Assembly: GCF_030345705.1 (NCBI RefSeq)
Contig: NZ_JAUASW010000001.1
Span: forward strand, 744,001 to 808,000
Reading direction: 5' to 3'
Length of the DNA: 64,000 nt
Origin: Pelomonas sp. SE-A7
GTDB lineage: Bacteria; Pseudomonadota; Gammaproteobacteria; Burkholderiales; Burkholderiaceae_C
In this document: piece after piece, positions 52,658-61,384 of the stretch
How the letters are laid out: each line of letters begins with the position of its first letter
Numbering within the stretch: the stretch's first letter is position 1
Position numbers and translations under genes: made by a program
The notes under the pieces: model-generated
Databases searched by the model: none
Told to the model about the DNA's origin: nothing
Seen by the model: only the letters and a program-made list of their open reading frames with translations

Positions 52658-55168
52658 CTACCAATCCTCCTTCACCGACTGCACGGCATCGGCCGACAGG
52701 GCCTGCCGCCCGGCCAGCAGGGCCGCACCCACGGCGGTCGCGAACATGGCGCCGATCAGCAGGGCCAGGCGAGTCCAGGGCAGGTGCAGGTCCATGCTCC
52801 AGTGAAAACTCTGCGGGTTCAGCACGAAGACCAGCACGGCGCTGATCGCCAGGCCCAGGGCCAAGCCGAGCAGCGCGCCGCAGGCCGCCAGCAGCACGGC
52901 CTCGCGGGCCAGCAGAGAAAGCAGCTCGCGACGAGTCAGGCCCAGATGGCGCAGCAGGCCGAACTCGCGCCGCCGCGCCAAGGTCTGGGCCGACTGGCTG
53001 GCTGCCACGCCGAAAAGGCCAATGGCCAGCACCACGGCCTGCAGGCCATGGGTCAGCACGAAGCTGCGGTCGAAGATCTTCAGCGACAGCGCCCGCAGAT
53101 CGCTGGCCTCGGCGATCTCGATGTCGTCCGGTGCATCGGCGGCGGCGCGCAGCGCTTTGACGGCGACCTTGGCATCGCCGCCTTCGGGCAGCCACAGCAG
53201 CAGCTCGCTGGTCGATGGATCGCCGCTGACCTGGCGCACCTCGGCCAGCGGCGCCAGCACGGCCGGACTCTGGCGGCTGTAGTCGCGCCAGACGCCGCGG
53301 ACGAAGCCGTCCAGCACCCGCCCGCCGGCCAGTGTCAGCCGCAGGGGCTTGCCGGGCTCGGCGCCCTGGTCGCGCAGCGATTCGTTGACATAGAGCGGCA
53401 CCTGGCCCGCCGCTGGCGGTTCGGCCAAGGTGCCGACCAGGGGCAGGCGCAACTCGTCAACGATCTCGCGCGCCAGCAGCATCATCGGCGCGCCGTCCGG
53501 TCCTTCGGCACGCAGGCTGCGCTGCAGGGCGATGCGGCGGGCGATCCCGCTCTTTTGCACCCGCTCGATGAAAGCTTCCGGCAGCGCCGTGCCGGGGCGC
53601 AGGGCGCTGCGCACATAGAGCTCGGCGGGCAGCATCTGGTCCAGCCAGGCGATCAGCGAGCTGCGGAAGCTGCCGACCATCACCAGCATGGCCACGGACA
53701 GCGCCAGCGCCACCAGCACGCCGGCCAGGGTCTGCATGGCCTCGGGGCCGTGCTCGGACAGGCGGCGCCGCGCCAGCAGGGCCAGGGCGCTGCGTCCGGT
53801 GGACACCGCCAGCAGCGCACGCAGCATCTGCGGCAGCACCGCCAGGCCGCCGAGTAGCAGAAGAAGCATGGCCGCATAGGCGCCGAGGCTGAGCCCGCCA
53901 ATCGGCGGCAACAAGGCCAGCACGACGGCACCGAGCAGCATCACCGGACCCAACCAGGCCGGCCAGGGATGCTGTGCGAGCCCCCCCAATCCCTTGAGAA
54001 CCTGGGCCACGGCCATCTGCCTAGTGCCCCAGGCCGGAACGGCAGCCGCAGCCACGCAGACCAGCAATCCCAGCCCGCCGAAAACGGCGGCGGCCCAGGG
54101 CTGGACAGGCGGCAGAGCGGCGGCGTTGCCCAGGCCGAGGCCGGCGCCGAAATCCCCGCCCAGCAGGCGCAGCACACCGGCCGCCAGGCCCCAGCCGAGC
54201 AGCAGGCCCAGCGTCGCCCCCACGCTGCCGAGCAGCGCCGCTTCACCCAGGACCAGGCCGGCGCGCTCGCGACCCGAGAGCCCGAGCACCCCCAGCAGCG
54301 CGAGCTGCGGCAGGCGCCGCGCGACCGAGAGCGCGATCACGGCAAACACCAGGAAGCTGCCGGTGAAAAGCGCCATCAGCGACAACACGCCCAGGTTGAC
54401 CCGGTAGGCCCGGCTGAGATCGGCGATGCGCTCGCCGCTGTCGGCCGGCGGTGCGGCGCGCACGCCGGCCGGCAGGGCCAGGCCTTTGATGAAGGCTTCG
54501 CTGCGCACCCCGGGCAGCAGGCGCAGCTCGATGCGGTCCAGACCGTATCTTCCCAGCAAGGCCTGCGCGCCAGCAATGTCGATCACGGCCAGCGGCGTGC
54601 CGGCGGCGGCCACTTGTCCACCGCGCTGCAGTTCACTACTGGCCAGGTCCGAGCCCCGCGCATGGCGCAGCACTAAAGGAGCATTGCCCTGTGGCAGGCG
54701 GCGCAAGGCGGCAGCGTTCAGGTGCAGGCGCTGTGGGTCCAAAAGGCCGGCCAAGCCGTCGCGGCCCGATGCCAGGCGGGGCATCAGCTCCGGGCTGATC
54801 TGTGCCTGCTGCAGCAGGTCCACGCCGAGCAATTTCAGCGGCATGGCCAGGCCTTCGCGGTCGCGCGCCTGGACCGCGGCCTCGATCACTGGAGCGGCAA
54901 CGGCCACGCCAGGGCTGGCCGCAATCTGCTCGAAAAGCGCCAGCGTGATTTCGCCGCCTGCCACCGGCCGCACGACCAGGTCGGGCCGGCCTTCGACGCT
55001 GCGTGCCGCGGCGCCGAACTCGGCCAGGGCCGCGCTGTTGATCAGGTGCACGCCATAGGCCAGGCCCACGCCGAGCACCACGGCCAGCAGGGCCAGGGCA
55101 GGGCGCCAAGCTTCCTGGCGCAGGGCCGGCAGCGACAGCCTGCGCAGCCAGCGCCAGGCCAGGGTCAC
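52658..55168 (-). CDS. FtsX-family ABC transporter permease
   Basis: This 836-residue permease has the long form of FtsX/MacB-like transporters: one N-terminal helix ('LALLAVVLGVGLAYGVHLI'), a large extracytoplasmic domain, then a helix set ('LGVLSLMALFTGSFLVFAVI', 'LGGLAVLPQMLRALLA'), a second periplasmic domain, and a C-terminal FtsX helix set ending in 'LRHLGLTRRELLSLLAREA' and 'LLIGAMFATAVGAALLAGRQ'. Such permeases extract or present lipids or lipoproteins in LolCE-like fashion. It overlaps its ATPase gene by 4 nt and precedes the AttH gene. Confidence 0.9.
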   Translation of the reverse strand: MTLAWRWLRRLSLPALRQEAWRPALALLAVVLGVGLAYGVHLINSAALAEFGAAARSVEGRPDLVVRPVAGGEITLALFEQIAASPGVAVAAPVIEAAVQARDREGLAMPLKLLGVDLLQQAQISPELMPRLASGRDGLAGLLDPQRLHLNAAALRRLPQGNAPLVLRHARGSDLASSELQRGGQVAAAGTPLAVIDIAGAQALLGRYGLDRIELRLLPGVRSEAFIKGLALPAGVRAAPPADSGERIADLSRAYRVNLGVLSLMALFTGSFLVFAVIALSVARRLPQLALLGVLGLSGRERAGLVLGEAALLGSVGATLGLLLGWGLAAGVLRLLGGDFGAGLGLGNAAALPPVQPWAAAVFGGLGLLVCVAAAAVPAWGTRQMAVAQVLKGLGGLAQHPWPAWLGPVMLLGAVVLALLPPIGGLSLGAYAAMLLLLLGGLAVLPQMLRALLAVSTGRSALALLARRRLSEHGPEAMQTLAGVLVALALSVAMLVMVGSFRSSLIAWLDQMLPAELYVRSALRPGTALPEAFIERVQKSGIARRIALQRSLRAEGPDGAPMMLLAREIVDELRLPLVGTLAEPPAAGQVPLYVNESLRDQGAEPGKPLRLTLAGGRVLDGFVRGVWRDYSRQSPAVLAPLAEVRQVSGDPSTSELLLWLPEGGDAKVAVKALRAAADAPDDIEIAEASDLRALSLKIFDRSFVLTHGLQAVVLAIGLFGVAASQSAQTLARRREFGLLRHLGLTRRELLSLLAREAVLLAACGALLGLALGLAISAVLVFVLNPQSFHWSMDLHLPWTRLALLIGAMFATAVGAALLAGRQALSADAVQSVKEDW

Positions 55169-55824
55169 GCCAGCGCCTCCAGGCCGTCCTCGGCCAGTCG
55201 GAGCCGGCGGTCCGCATGGGCGGCGGCACGTTCGGAATGGGTGACCAGCAGGCAGGCCGTGCCTTCGGCGCGGGTCTGCTCGACCAGCAGGCGCAGTACC
55301 GCCTCGGCATGGCGCGGATCCAGGTTGCCGGTGGGCTCGTCGGCCAACACCAGGGCCGGCTTGTGGACCAGGGCGCGGGCAATGGCCACGCGCTGCAGCT
55401 GGCCGCCGGAGAGCTGGCGCGGCAGGCGTTCGCCCAGGCCGGCCAGCCCCACGGCCGCGAGCAGATCGGCGACCCGGGCCGGGTCTTCGCGCCCCAGCAG
55501 AAGGAGCGGCAGGCCGACGTTTTCGGCCACGCTCAGATGCGGCAGCACATGGAAGGCCTGGAACACGAAGCCCAGCCGGGCGCGGCGCATGCGCGCAGCC
55601 GCGGCCTCGTCCAGTTCGCTGAGGGCCTGGCCTTCGAGCAAGACCCGGCCCTCGTCGGGTCGATCCAGGCCGGCCAGGCAGTTCAGCAGCGTGGACTTGC
55701 CGCTGCCGGATTCGCCCAGCAAGGCCACGAGTTCGCCGGCTTGCAATTGCAGCGAGAGGCCGGCGAACACCGGCGTCTCGCCATAGCGCTTGCCCAGCGC
55801 CCGGGCTTCAAGAACCGGTGCCAT
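55165..55824 (-). CDS. ABC transporter ATPase (LolD/MacB type)
   Basis: This 219-residue ATPase has Walker A 'VALLGESGSGKSTLLNCLAG', signature 'LPRQLSGGQLQRVAIARALV', Walker B 'KPALVLADEPTGNLDPRHAE' and H-loop 'LLVTHSERAAAHADR'. The phrase 'ADEPTGNLD' places it in the LolD/MacB/FtsE group that powers FtsX-type permeases. The ATG at 55824 lies inside the last 17 bases of miaA, so it may be expressed from the miaA transcript. Its stop overlaps the permease start by 4 nt. Confidence 0.93.
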   Translation of the reverse strand: MAPVLEARALGKRYGETPVFAGLSLQLQAGELVALLGESGSGKSTLLNCLAGLDRPDEGRVLLEGQALSELDEAAAARMRRARLGFVFQAFHVLPHLSVAENVGLPLLLLGREDPARVADLLAAVGLAGLGERLPRQLSGGQLQRVAIARALVHKPALVLADEPTGNLDPRHAEAVLRLLVEQTRAEGTACLLVTHSERAAAHADRRLRLAEDGLEALA

Positions 55825-56743
55825 CGCGCAGGCACTTTTCCAACGCGGCCAGCACATGCAGGGCGGCGTCCGGATGCTGGCAATCGACGACCTGGCGCTG
55901 AGGCATGCTGCGCAGCCAGGTGATCTGGCGCTTGGCCAGCTGGCGGGTGGCCGCGCTGCCGCGCTCGGCCAGGTCTCGGAAATCGTCGCGGTCCAGCGCC
56001 TCCCAGGTCTGGCGGTAGCCGACGCAGCGCATCGAGGGCAGGTCCAGCGACAGGTCGCCACGCCCGCGCAAGGCCTTGACCTCGTTGATCAGCCCGCCAT
56101 CCAGCATCTGCTCGAAGCGCTGATCCAGCCGCTTGTGCAGCCAGGCCCGGTCCTGCGGCTCCAGCGACAGCAGCGGCCAGTCCACGCCCTCGCTGCGCTG
56201 CGGTTCGGCGTGCAGCTGCGACAGGGTCTTGCCGCTCAGCTGCCAGACCTCCAGGGCGCGCTGGATGCGCTGCGAATCATTGGGGGCGAGGCGGGCGGCC
56301 GTCTCGGGATCGATGGCGGCCAGCTTGGCATGCATGGCCGGCCAGCCGATCTGCTCGGCCTCGTCGTCCAGCTGGGCGCGCAGGTCGGCATCGGCCTGGG
56401 GCAGGGCCGAGAGGCCGTCGAACAAGGCCTTGAAATACAGCATGGTGCCGCCGACCAGCAGCGGCAGCCGGCCCCGCGCCAGGATCTCGTCAGCCAGCTG
56501 CTTTGCACTGCTGGCGAACTCGGCGGCCGAGTAGGACTGCAACGGATCGAGGATGTCGATCAGGTGATGCGGCACGGCCGCCATCTCTTCGCGGGTCGGC
56601 TTGGCCGTGCCAATATCCATGCCGCGATAGACCAGGGCCGAATCGACGCTGATGATCTCGACCGGCAGGTACTCGGCAATCTTCAGCGCGGCAGCGGTCT
56701 TGCCGCAGCCGGTGGGACCGGCCAGGCAGACGGGCGACTTCAT
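55808..56743 (-). CDS. miaA: tRNA dimethylallyltransferase (MiaA)
   Basis: This 311-residue enzyme adds the dimethylallyl group to A37 of tRNAs that read codons starting with U. The P-loop is 'CLAGPTGCGKTAAALKIAEY'. 'ISVDSALVYRGMDIGTAKPT' and 'HHLIDILDPLQSYSAAEF' are invariant regions, and 'LPLLVGGTMLYFKALFDGLS' follows. It abuts the pseudouridine synthase stop upstream and overlaps the ABC ATPase gene downstream. Its pairing with mutL nearby is common in proteobacteria. Confidence 0.96.
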   Translation of the reverse strand: MKSPVCLAGPTGCGKTAAALKIAEYLPVEIISVDSALVYRGMDIGTAKPTREEMAAVPHHLIDILDPLQSYSAAEFASSAKQLADEILARGRLPLLVGGTMLYFKALFDGLSALPQADADLRAQLDDEAEQIGWPAMHAKLAAIDPETAARLAPNDSQRIQRALEVWQLSGKTLSQLHAEPQRSEGVDWPLLSLEPQDRAWLHKRLDQRFEQMLDGGLINEVKALRGRGDLSLDLPSMRCVGYRQTWEALDRDDFRDLAERGSAATRQLAKRQITWLRSMPQRQVVDCQHPDAALHVLAALEKCLRDGTGS

Positions 56744-57874
56744 TTAGAAGCGTTCCCAGGGCATCAGATAGCGCCACTGGCCCTGGGGCAGCTTGCCCAG
56801 CGGGATGCGGCCAATGCGCACCCGCTTCAGGCCCACGACCTTGAGGCCGACCAGCTCGCACATGCGGCGGATCTGGCGCTTGCGGCCCTCGCGCAGCACG
56901 AAGCGCAGCTGGTCCTCGTTGGCCCAGCTGACCTGGGCCGGCTTGAGCTGCACGCCGTCCAGCTCCAGGCCATGGCGCAGGCGGTCCAGGTCCTGCTCGG
57001 GGAAGCCTTCCTGGGCCTTGGCATCGGGGCGGGCGCCGTACTCGACCCGCACCAGGTATTCCTTCTCGACCAGCGAGTCCTCGCCAATCAGGGCCTTGGC
57101 GATGCGGCCGTCCTGGGTCAGCACCAAGAGACCGGTGGAGTCGATGTCCAGGCGTCCGGCCGGCGCCAGGTTGCGCAGCTGGCCGCGGTTGAACTTGAGG
57201 CCGGAGGCGTCGTCCTTCCAATGGGTGTCGGGCTTGATCAGGGCGGCGGCCGGCTCATAGCCATCCTCGGCCTGGCCGGACACATAGCCGATCGGCTTGT
57301 GCAGCAGGATGGTCACGCGCGCGGCCTGCTCGCCACGGGCTTCGGGCGCGATCTCGATCCTGACCTCGGGGCCGACGCGCTGGCCCAGCTCGGCGACTCG
57401 GCCATCGACGCGGACATAGCCGGCGGCAATCCATTCATCGGCTTCGCGGCGCGAGGCCAGGCCCAGCTCGCTCATGCGCTTGGACAGGCGCTCGCCTTCG
57501 GGAGAGGGCTCGACGGGACGCTGGGGACGCGGCGGGCGTGAAGGTGCATCGAAGGCCGCCGGCCCAGTGGCGCGGCGCTGGTCGCGGCGCGGTGCCTGGG
57601 GAGCCGCCGGCTCTTCGCGGCGGAACGCGGGCTTGGCGGCGGGTCTTGCAGCGGGCTGGCTGGGGCGTGCCGGCCGGGCGGCCTCGCGTTCGGCCCGGCC
57701 TTCTTCGGCACGCCGCTGTTCGAAGGCGGCCTGCCGCTCGGCACGGTCGGCCTGGGCCTGGGCCAGCGTGGGCCGGCTGCGCGAGACGCCGGTGCCGCGT
57801 ACCGGGGCGCGGCGCTCGCCGCCGCCAGTCTTGGCCGCTGGGGCCGGCTTCTTGTTCAGTTTCAACGTAGCCAT
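56744..57874 (-). CDS. 23S rRNA-type pseudouridine synthase (RluF/RsuA family)
   Basis: This 376-residue protein has an N-terminal disordered extension of about 125 residues rich in Arg, Ala and Pro. An S4 RNA-binding domain follows ('RLSKRMSELGLASRREADEW'), then the synthase domain. The catalytic aspartate is in 'AGRLDIDSTGLLVLTQDG'; 'LREGRKRQIRRMCELVGLKV' is the conserved late motif. Catalytic context and order are closest to RluF (23S position 2604), but RluB/RluE/RsuA specificity cannot be excluded. It stands between mutL and miaA. Confidence 0.87.
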   Translation of the reverse strand: MATLKLNKKPAPAAKTGGGERRAPVRGTGVSRSRPTLAQAQADRAERQAAFEQRRAEEGRAEREAARPARPSQPAARPAAKPAFRREEPAAPQAPRRDQRRATGPAAFDAPSRPPRPQRPVEPSPEGERLSKRMSELGLASRREADEWIAAGYVRVDGRVAELGQRVGPEVRIEIAPEARGEQAARVTILLHKPIGYVSGQAEDGYEPAAALIKPDTHWKDDASGLKFNRGQLRNLAPAGRLDIDSTGLLVLTQDGRIAKALIGEDSLVEKEYLVRVEYGARPDAKAQEGFPEQDLDRLRHGLELDGVQLKPAQVSWANEDQLRFVLREGRKRQIRRMCELVGLKVVGLKRVRIGRIPLGKLPQGQWRYLMPWERF

Positions 57875-57905
57875 GGAGTCGGTCTTTCGCTAAGGCGCTA
57901 TTGGA

Positions 57906-59768
57906 TCACCGGCCGCGCAGGAACAGCGCATCCAGTTCCTTCATCGTCAGCTGGCGCCAGGTCGGGCGGCCGTGGTTGCACTGGTCGGCGCGCTCGGTGC
58001 GCTCCATGTCGCGCAGCAGGGCGTTCATCTCGTCGAGCGTCAACTGGCGGTTGGCGCGCACCGCGCCATGGCAGGCCATGGTGGCCAGGATCTCGTGCTG
58101 GGCCCGTTCGATGGCCTGGCTGGCGTCGAACTGGCCGAGCTCGGCCAGCACGCCGCGCGCCAGTTCGACCACGTCGCCGCCGGCCAGGGCCGAGGGCCGC
58201 GCGCGCACCGCCAGCATCTTGCTGGACAGCGGGGCCACGTCGAGGCCCAGGCGCATCAGCGTCGCCGCTTGAGCTTCAGCAGTGGCGATCTCCTGCGCCG
58301 TGGCGGCAAAGGTCATCGGGATCAAGAGCGGCTGCGATTCGATCTCGGCCGCGCCCAGCGAGGCCTTGAGCCGCTCGTAGACCACGCGTTCATGGGCTGC
58401 GTGCATGTCGACGATGACCAGGCCCTGGCTGTTCTCGGCCAGGATGTAGACGCCCTGGATCTGCGCAATGGCCCGGCCCAGCGCCCAGTCGTGGGCGGGC
58501 AGGGCAGGGGCTGCGCTGCTGCCCTCCGGCAAGGCGACCGGTGCCCGCGGCGCATACAGCGCCTCGACCTCAGCCAGGCCCAGCGAAGTCTGGGTATTGC
58601 TGCGCCAGCTCGGCACCGTGCTTGGCCCATAGGTCGGCGCTGGTGCTTCAGCAGCCGTGGTCTGGCCGAACCAGGACGGCGGATTGCCGGGCGAGGGTCG
58701 GTGACCCGGCACCGTGGCCGCGACCTGCTGGGCCGTGGCAATCACGTCGGCGGCCTCGGCGGCGCGCGACACGGCCAGGGCGTCCTGCACCGCATAGCGC
58801 ACCCGCTGGTGCAGCTCGCGGCCGTCGCGGAATCGGACCTCGATCTTGGTCGGGTGCACGTTGACATCGACCAGGGCCGGATCGATCTCCAGGAACAGCA
58901 GATAGCAGGGCTGGCGGTGGCCGTGCAGCACGTCCTCGTAGGCCGAGCGCACGCCATGGGCGATCAGCTTGTCGCGCACGAAGCGGCCGTTGACGTAGAC
59001 GTACTGCATGTCGGCGCGGCTGCGGGCCGCCTCGGGCAGGCCCGCGCGGCCATGGATGCGCAAGGGGCCGGCGCCGCCTTCGACAGCGCGGCTCTCGTTC
59101 ACGAAGTCTTCGCCCAGCACATCGGCCACGCGCTGCTCGGCCGAGCCGGCGCGCCATTGCTCGACCAGCTTGCCTTCATGCCAGACCGAAAAGCCCACGT
59201 CGGGCCGGGCCAGTGCATGGCGGCGCACCGACTCGATGCAGTGGGCCAGCTCGGTCGCATCGGTCTTGAGGAATTTGCGGCGGGCCGGCGTGCTGAAGAA
59301 CAGCTCGCGCACCTCGACGCTGGTGCCGCGGGCCCGGGCCGCCGGGTTCAGCTCGCCGGAGCGGGCGTCTATGCGATGGGCATGGGCCGCGCCTTCGCTG
59401 CGGCTGGCAATCGCCATCTCTGACACCGAGGCAATGGCGGCCAGCGCCTCGCCGCGGAAACCCATGGTGCCCACCGATTCCAGCTCTTCCAGCGAGCGGA
59501 TCTTGCTGGTCGCATGGCGGCGCAGCGCCAGCGGCAATTCCTCGGACGGAATGCCCAGGCCGTCGTCCTCGACCACGATGGCCCGCACGCCGCCGGCCAT
59601 CAGCTTGACCTGGATCTGGGTGGCGCCGGCGTCCAGCGCGTTGTCGACCAGCTCGCGCACGACCGAGGCCGGGCGTTCGACCACCTCGCCGGCGGCAATC
59701 TGGCTGATCAGTTCATCGGGGAGTTCGCGGATCGCGCGGCGGGTGCCGGCAGGGGACGTCGGGAGCAT
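57906..59768 (-). CDS. mutL: DNA mismatch repair protein MutL (endonuclease type)
   Basis: This 620-residue GHKL ATPase has 'LISQIAAGEVVERPASVVRE', 'LVDNALDAGATQIQV', 'VEDDGLGIPSEELPLALRRH', 'ATSKI' and 'GFRGEALAAIASVSEM' in its N-terminal half. The C-terminal half keeps the nicking-endonuclease motif D-M-H-A-x2-E-x4-E ('VIVDMHAAHERVVYERLK'), 'ATMACHGAVRANRQLT' and 'CNHGRPTWRQL'. It is therefore the type that nicks DNA itself rather than working with MutH. ATG 59768 gives the standard start; the longer in-frame opening is rejected. Confidence 0.95.
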   Translation of the reverse strand: MLPTSPAGTRRAIRELPDELISQIAAGEVVERPASVVRELVDNALDAGATQIQVKLMAGGVRAIVVEDDGLGIPSEELPLALRRHATSKIRSLEELESVGTMGFRGEALAAIASVSEMAIASRSEGAAHAHRIDARSGELNPAARARGTSVEVRELFFSTPARRKFLKTDATELAHCIESVRRHALARPDVGFSVWHEGKLVEQWRAGSAEQRVADVLGEDFVNESRAVEGGAGPLRIHGRAGLPEAARSRADMQYVYVNGRFVRDKLIAHGVRSAYEDVLHGHRQPCYLLFLEIDPALVDVNVHPTKIEVRFRDGRELHQRVRYAVQDALAVSRAAEAADVIATAQQVAATVPGHRPSPGNPPSWFGQTTAAEAPAPTYGPSTVPSWRSNTQTSLGLAEVEALYAPRAPVALPEGSSAAPALPAHDWALGRAIAQIQGVYILAENSQGLVIVDMHAAHERVVYERLKASLGAAEIESQPLLIPMTFAATAQEIATAEAQAATLMRLGLDVAPLSSKMLAVRARPSALAGGDVVELARGVLAELGQFDASQAIERAQHEILATMACHGAVRANRQLTLDEMNALLRDMERTERADQCNHGRPTWRQLTMKELDALFLRGR

Positions 59769-59911
59769 GGGCGGATTGTAGGGAGCCGTCACCCTGGCCT
59801 TGCCGGCAGGTTTCCGGCCCTGCAAGTGCGGGTGTCGAACAAGTTGACAGGCATCCCTAGATTGAAGGATGAATTCTTGCAAGTGGTTGATTTGCAAAGT
59901 GCAAGCCAAGG

Positions 59912-59927
59912 TGGCATGCAAACTGCT
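59912..59927 (+). promoter_or_regulatory. Sigma-54-type promoter upstream of the PEP-CTERM gene
   Basis: TGGCATG-CAAA-CTGCT matches the sigma-54 consensus TGGCACG-N4-TTGCW with two mismatches, and the GG and GC elements are exactly 10 bp apart. Transcription would start about 30 nt before the PEP-CTERM start at 59971, which has AGGAG upstream. PEP-CTERM genes are known to be driven by sigma-54 with the activator PrsR. Confidence 0.65.
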
Positions 59928-59970
59928 TGGAAACTGGCGTTGACCATTCCAAGCTTTTCAGGAGTATCGA

Positions 59971-60624
59971 ATGAAGAAGATCAAGACCCTGGCTGCTGCA
60001 CTGTCGTTGGCTGCCGCCGCCTTCGCCCCCTCGGCCCAGGCCTCGACCCTGCCCAGCGGCGTTCAGAACGACGTCAGCGCCGCCACGGTGGCGTCCTGGG
60101 GTTATACCCAGTGCTATTCCTCCACTTATGGCGCAACCGGTACTGCGATCAGCTCTGTCCTGGCGGGCTGTACCGGCGACGTGCTGATGATGGCGGCCCG
60201 GCGCGTCGGCAGCGACATGTTTGAAGTGCTGGCTGCTGCTAACTACGCCGACGTGATCTTCGACACCGGCACGGGCAACACCACGCACAGCGCCAATAAC
60301 GTCGAGTGGTACTTCAACTCCAGCTATTCGTGGGGTTTTGCAGGAGCGGGTGACATCGTCAGCCGCACCAGCTGTGACACCGCTGAATCGGAATGGACTG
60401 GCGGCAACGACCGCGACCGTCTGTGCTGGCACACAGGTGGCGGCGCGATGAACGGTGGCTGGCGCGCCGGCAACTTCATTGGCCTGAACGACAGCTCGGA
60501 CTGGGAAAAGGTTCTGCTGGTGGCGGACGCCCCCGGCGGTGAAGTGCCCGAGCCGCTGACCCTTTCCCTGGTGGGCCTGGGCCTGGCCGGCATCGCCGCC
60601 AGCCGTCGCCGCAAGGCCGCCTGA
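59971..60624 (+). CDS. PEP-CTERM sorting-domain protein
   Basis: This 217-residue exported protein has a signal peptide ('LAAALSLAAAAFAPSAQAS') and a C-terminal sorting tail 'VPEPLTLSLVGLGLAGIAAS' followed by 'RRRKAA': a Pro-Glu-Pro motif, a membrane helix and a basic end. The exosortase system cuts such tails and links the protein to extracellular polysaccharide. The middle has four spaced cysteines and aromatic and Ser/Thr-rich stretches; no enzyme family is seen. It is monocistronic between a sigma-54-like promoter and a strong terminator. It is probably a surface or biofilm matrix protein. Confidence 0.88.
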   Translation: MKKIKTLAAALSLAAAAFAPSAQASTLPSGVQNDVSAATVASWGYTQCYSSTYGATGTAISSVLAGCTGDVLMMAARRVGSDMFEVLAAANYADVIFDTGTGNTTHSANNVEWYFNSSYSWGFAGAGDIVSRTSCDTAESEWTGGNDRDRLCWHTGGGAMNGGWRAGNFIGLNDSSDWEKVLLVADAPGGEVPEPLTLSLVGLGLAGIAASRRRKAA

Positions 60625-60668
60625 TCGACGGTCAAGAGCTCAGTCGCCTTAACGGGCTACTCAATGCA

Positions 60669-60699
60669 AGCCCCTCGGCAGCGATGCCGAGGGGCTTTT
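60669..60699 (+). terminator. Rho-independent terminator of the PEP-CTERM gene
   Basis: AGCCCCTCGGCA-GCGA-TGCCGAGGGGCT is a perfect 12-bp stem with a 4-nt loop, followed by TTTC. It lies 45 nt after the PEP-CTERM stop and 29 nt before the DedA start. Confidence 0.88.
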
Positions 60700-60727
60700 C
60701 ATTGGGCTGCACCCATAATGCGCCGCC

Positions 60728-61384
60728 ATGGATTTCATCGCGCTGCTGATCGACTTCGTCGTCCATGTGGACAAGCATCTCGCCACCTTCGTGGCCGCTC
60801 ACGGCGCCTGGATTTATGCGCTGCTGTTCCTGATCATCTTCATCGAGACCGGCGTGGTGGTCATGCCCTTTCTGCCGGGCGACTCGCTGCTCTTCATCGT
60901 CGGTGCCATGTGCGGCACCGGCCTGCTGGACCTGGGCCTGTCGATAGCGCTGATGCTCACGGCCGCGATTGCCGGCAACCAGAGCAACTACGCCATAGGC
61001 CGCTACTTCGGCCCCAAGGTCTTCCAGTGGGAGGACTCGCGCTTCTTCAACCGCAAGGCGTTCAACCAGGCGCATGAGTTCTATGAGCGCTATGGCGGCA
61101 TCACCATCGTGATCGCGCGCTTCATGCCCTTCGTGCGGACCTTCGCCCCCTTTGTGGCCGGCGTGGCGCAGATGACGCGCAGCAAGTTCACCTTCTACGA
61201 CATCACCGGCGGCGCGCTGTGGGTGGTGGGCATTACCTTGGCCGGTTACCTGTTCGGCAACGTACCCTGGGTGCAGGCCAATCTGGAAAAAATCATCTGG
61301 GCCATGATCATCCTCCCCGGCCTGATCGCGATAGGCGGTGGCTTGAGATCCAAGCTGCGCCGCCACAACAAGGAGACTGCATGA
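60728..61384 (+). CDS. DedA-family membrane protein
   Basis: This 218-residue membrane protein has the DedA marks 'FIETGVVVMPFLPGDSLLFI' (re-entrant loop with the conserved Glu and Asp), 'GNQSNYAIGRYFGPK', 'ERYGGITIVIARFMPFVRTF' (arginine motif) and 'GGALWVVGITLAGYLFGN'. Bacterial DedA proteins help flip polyprenyl or phospholipid carriers and maintain membrane potential. It starts downstream of the terminator, and its stop overlaps the next gene's ATG by 4 nt. Confidence 0.93.
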   Translation: MDFIALLIDFVVHVDKHLATFVAAHGAWIYALLFLIIFIETGVVVMPFLPGDSLLFIVGAMCGTGLLDLGLSIALMLTAAIAGNQSNYAIGRYFGPKVFQWEDSRFFNRKAFNQAHEFYERYGGITIVIARFMPFVRTFAPFVAGVAQMTRSKFTFYDITGGALWVVGITLAGYLFGNVPWVQANLEKIIWAMIILPGLIAIGGGLRSKLRRHNKETA

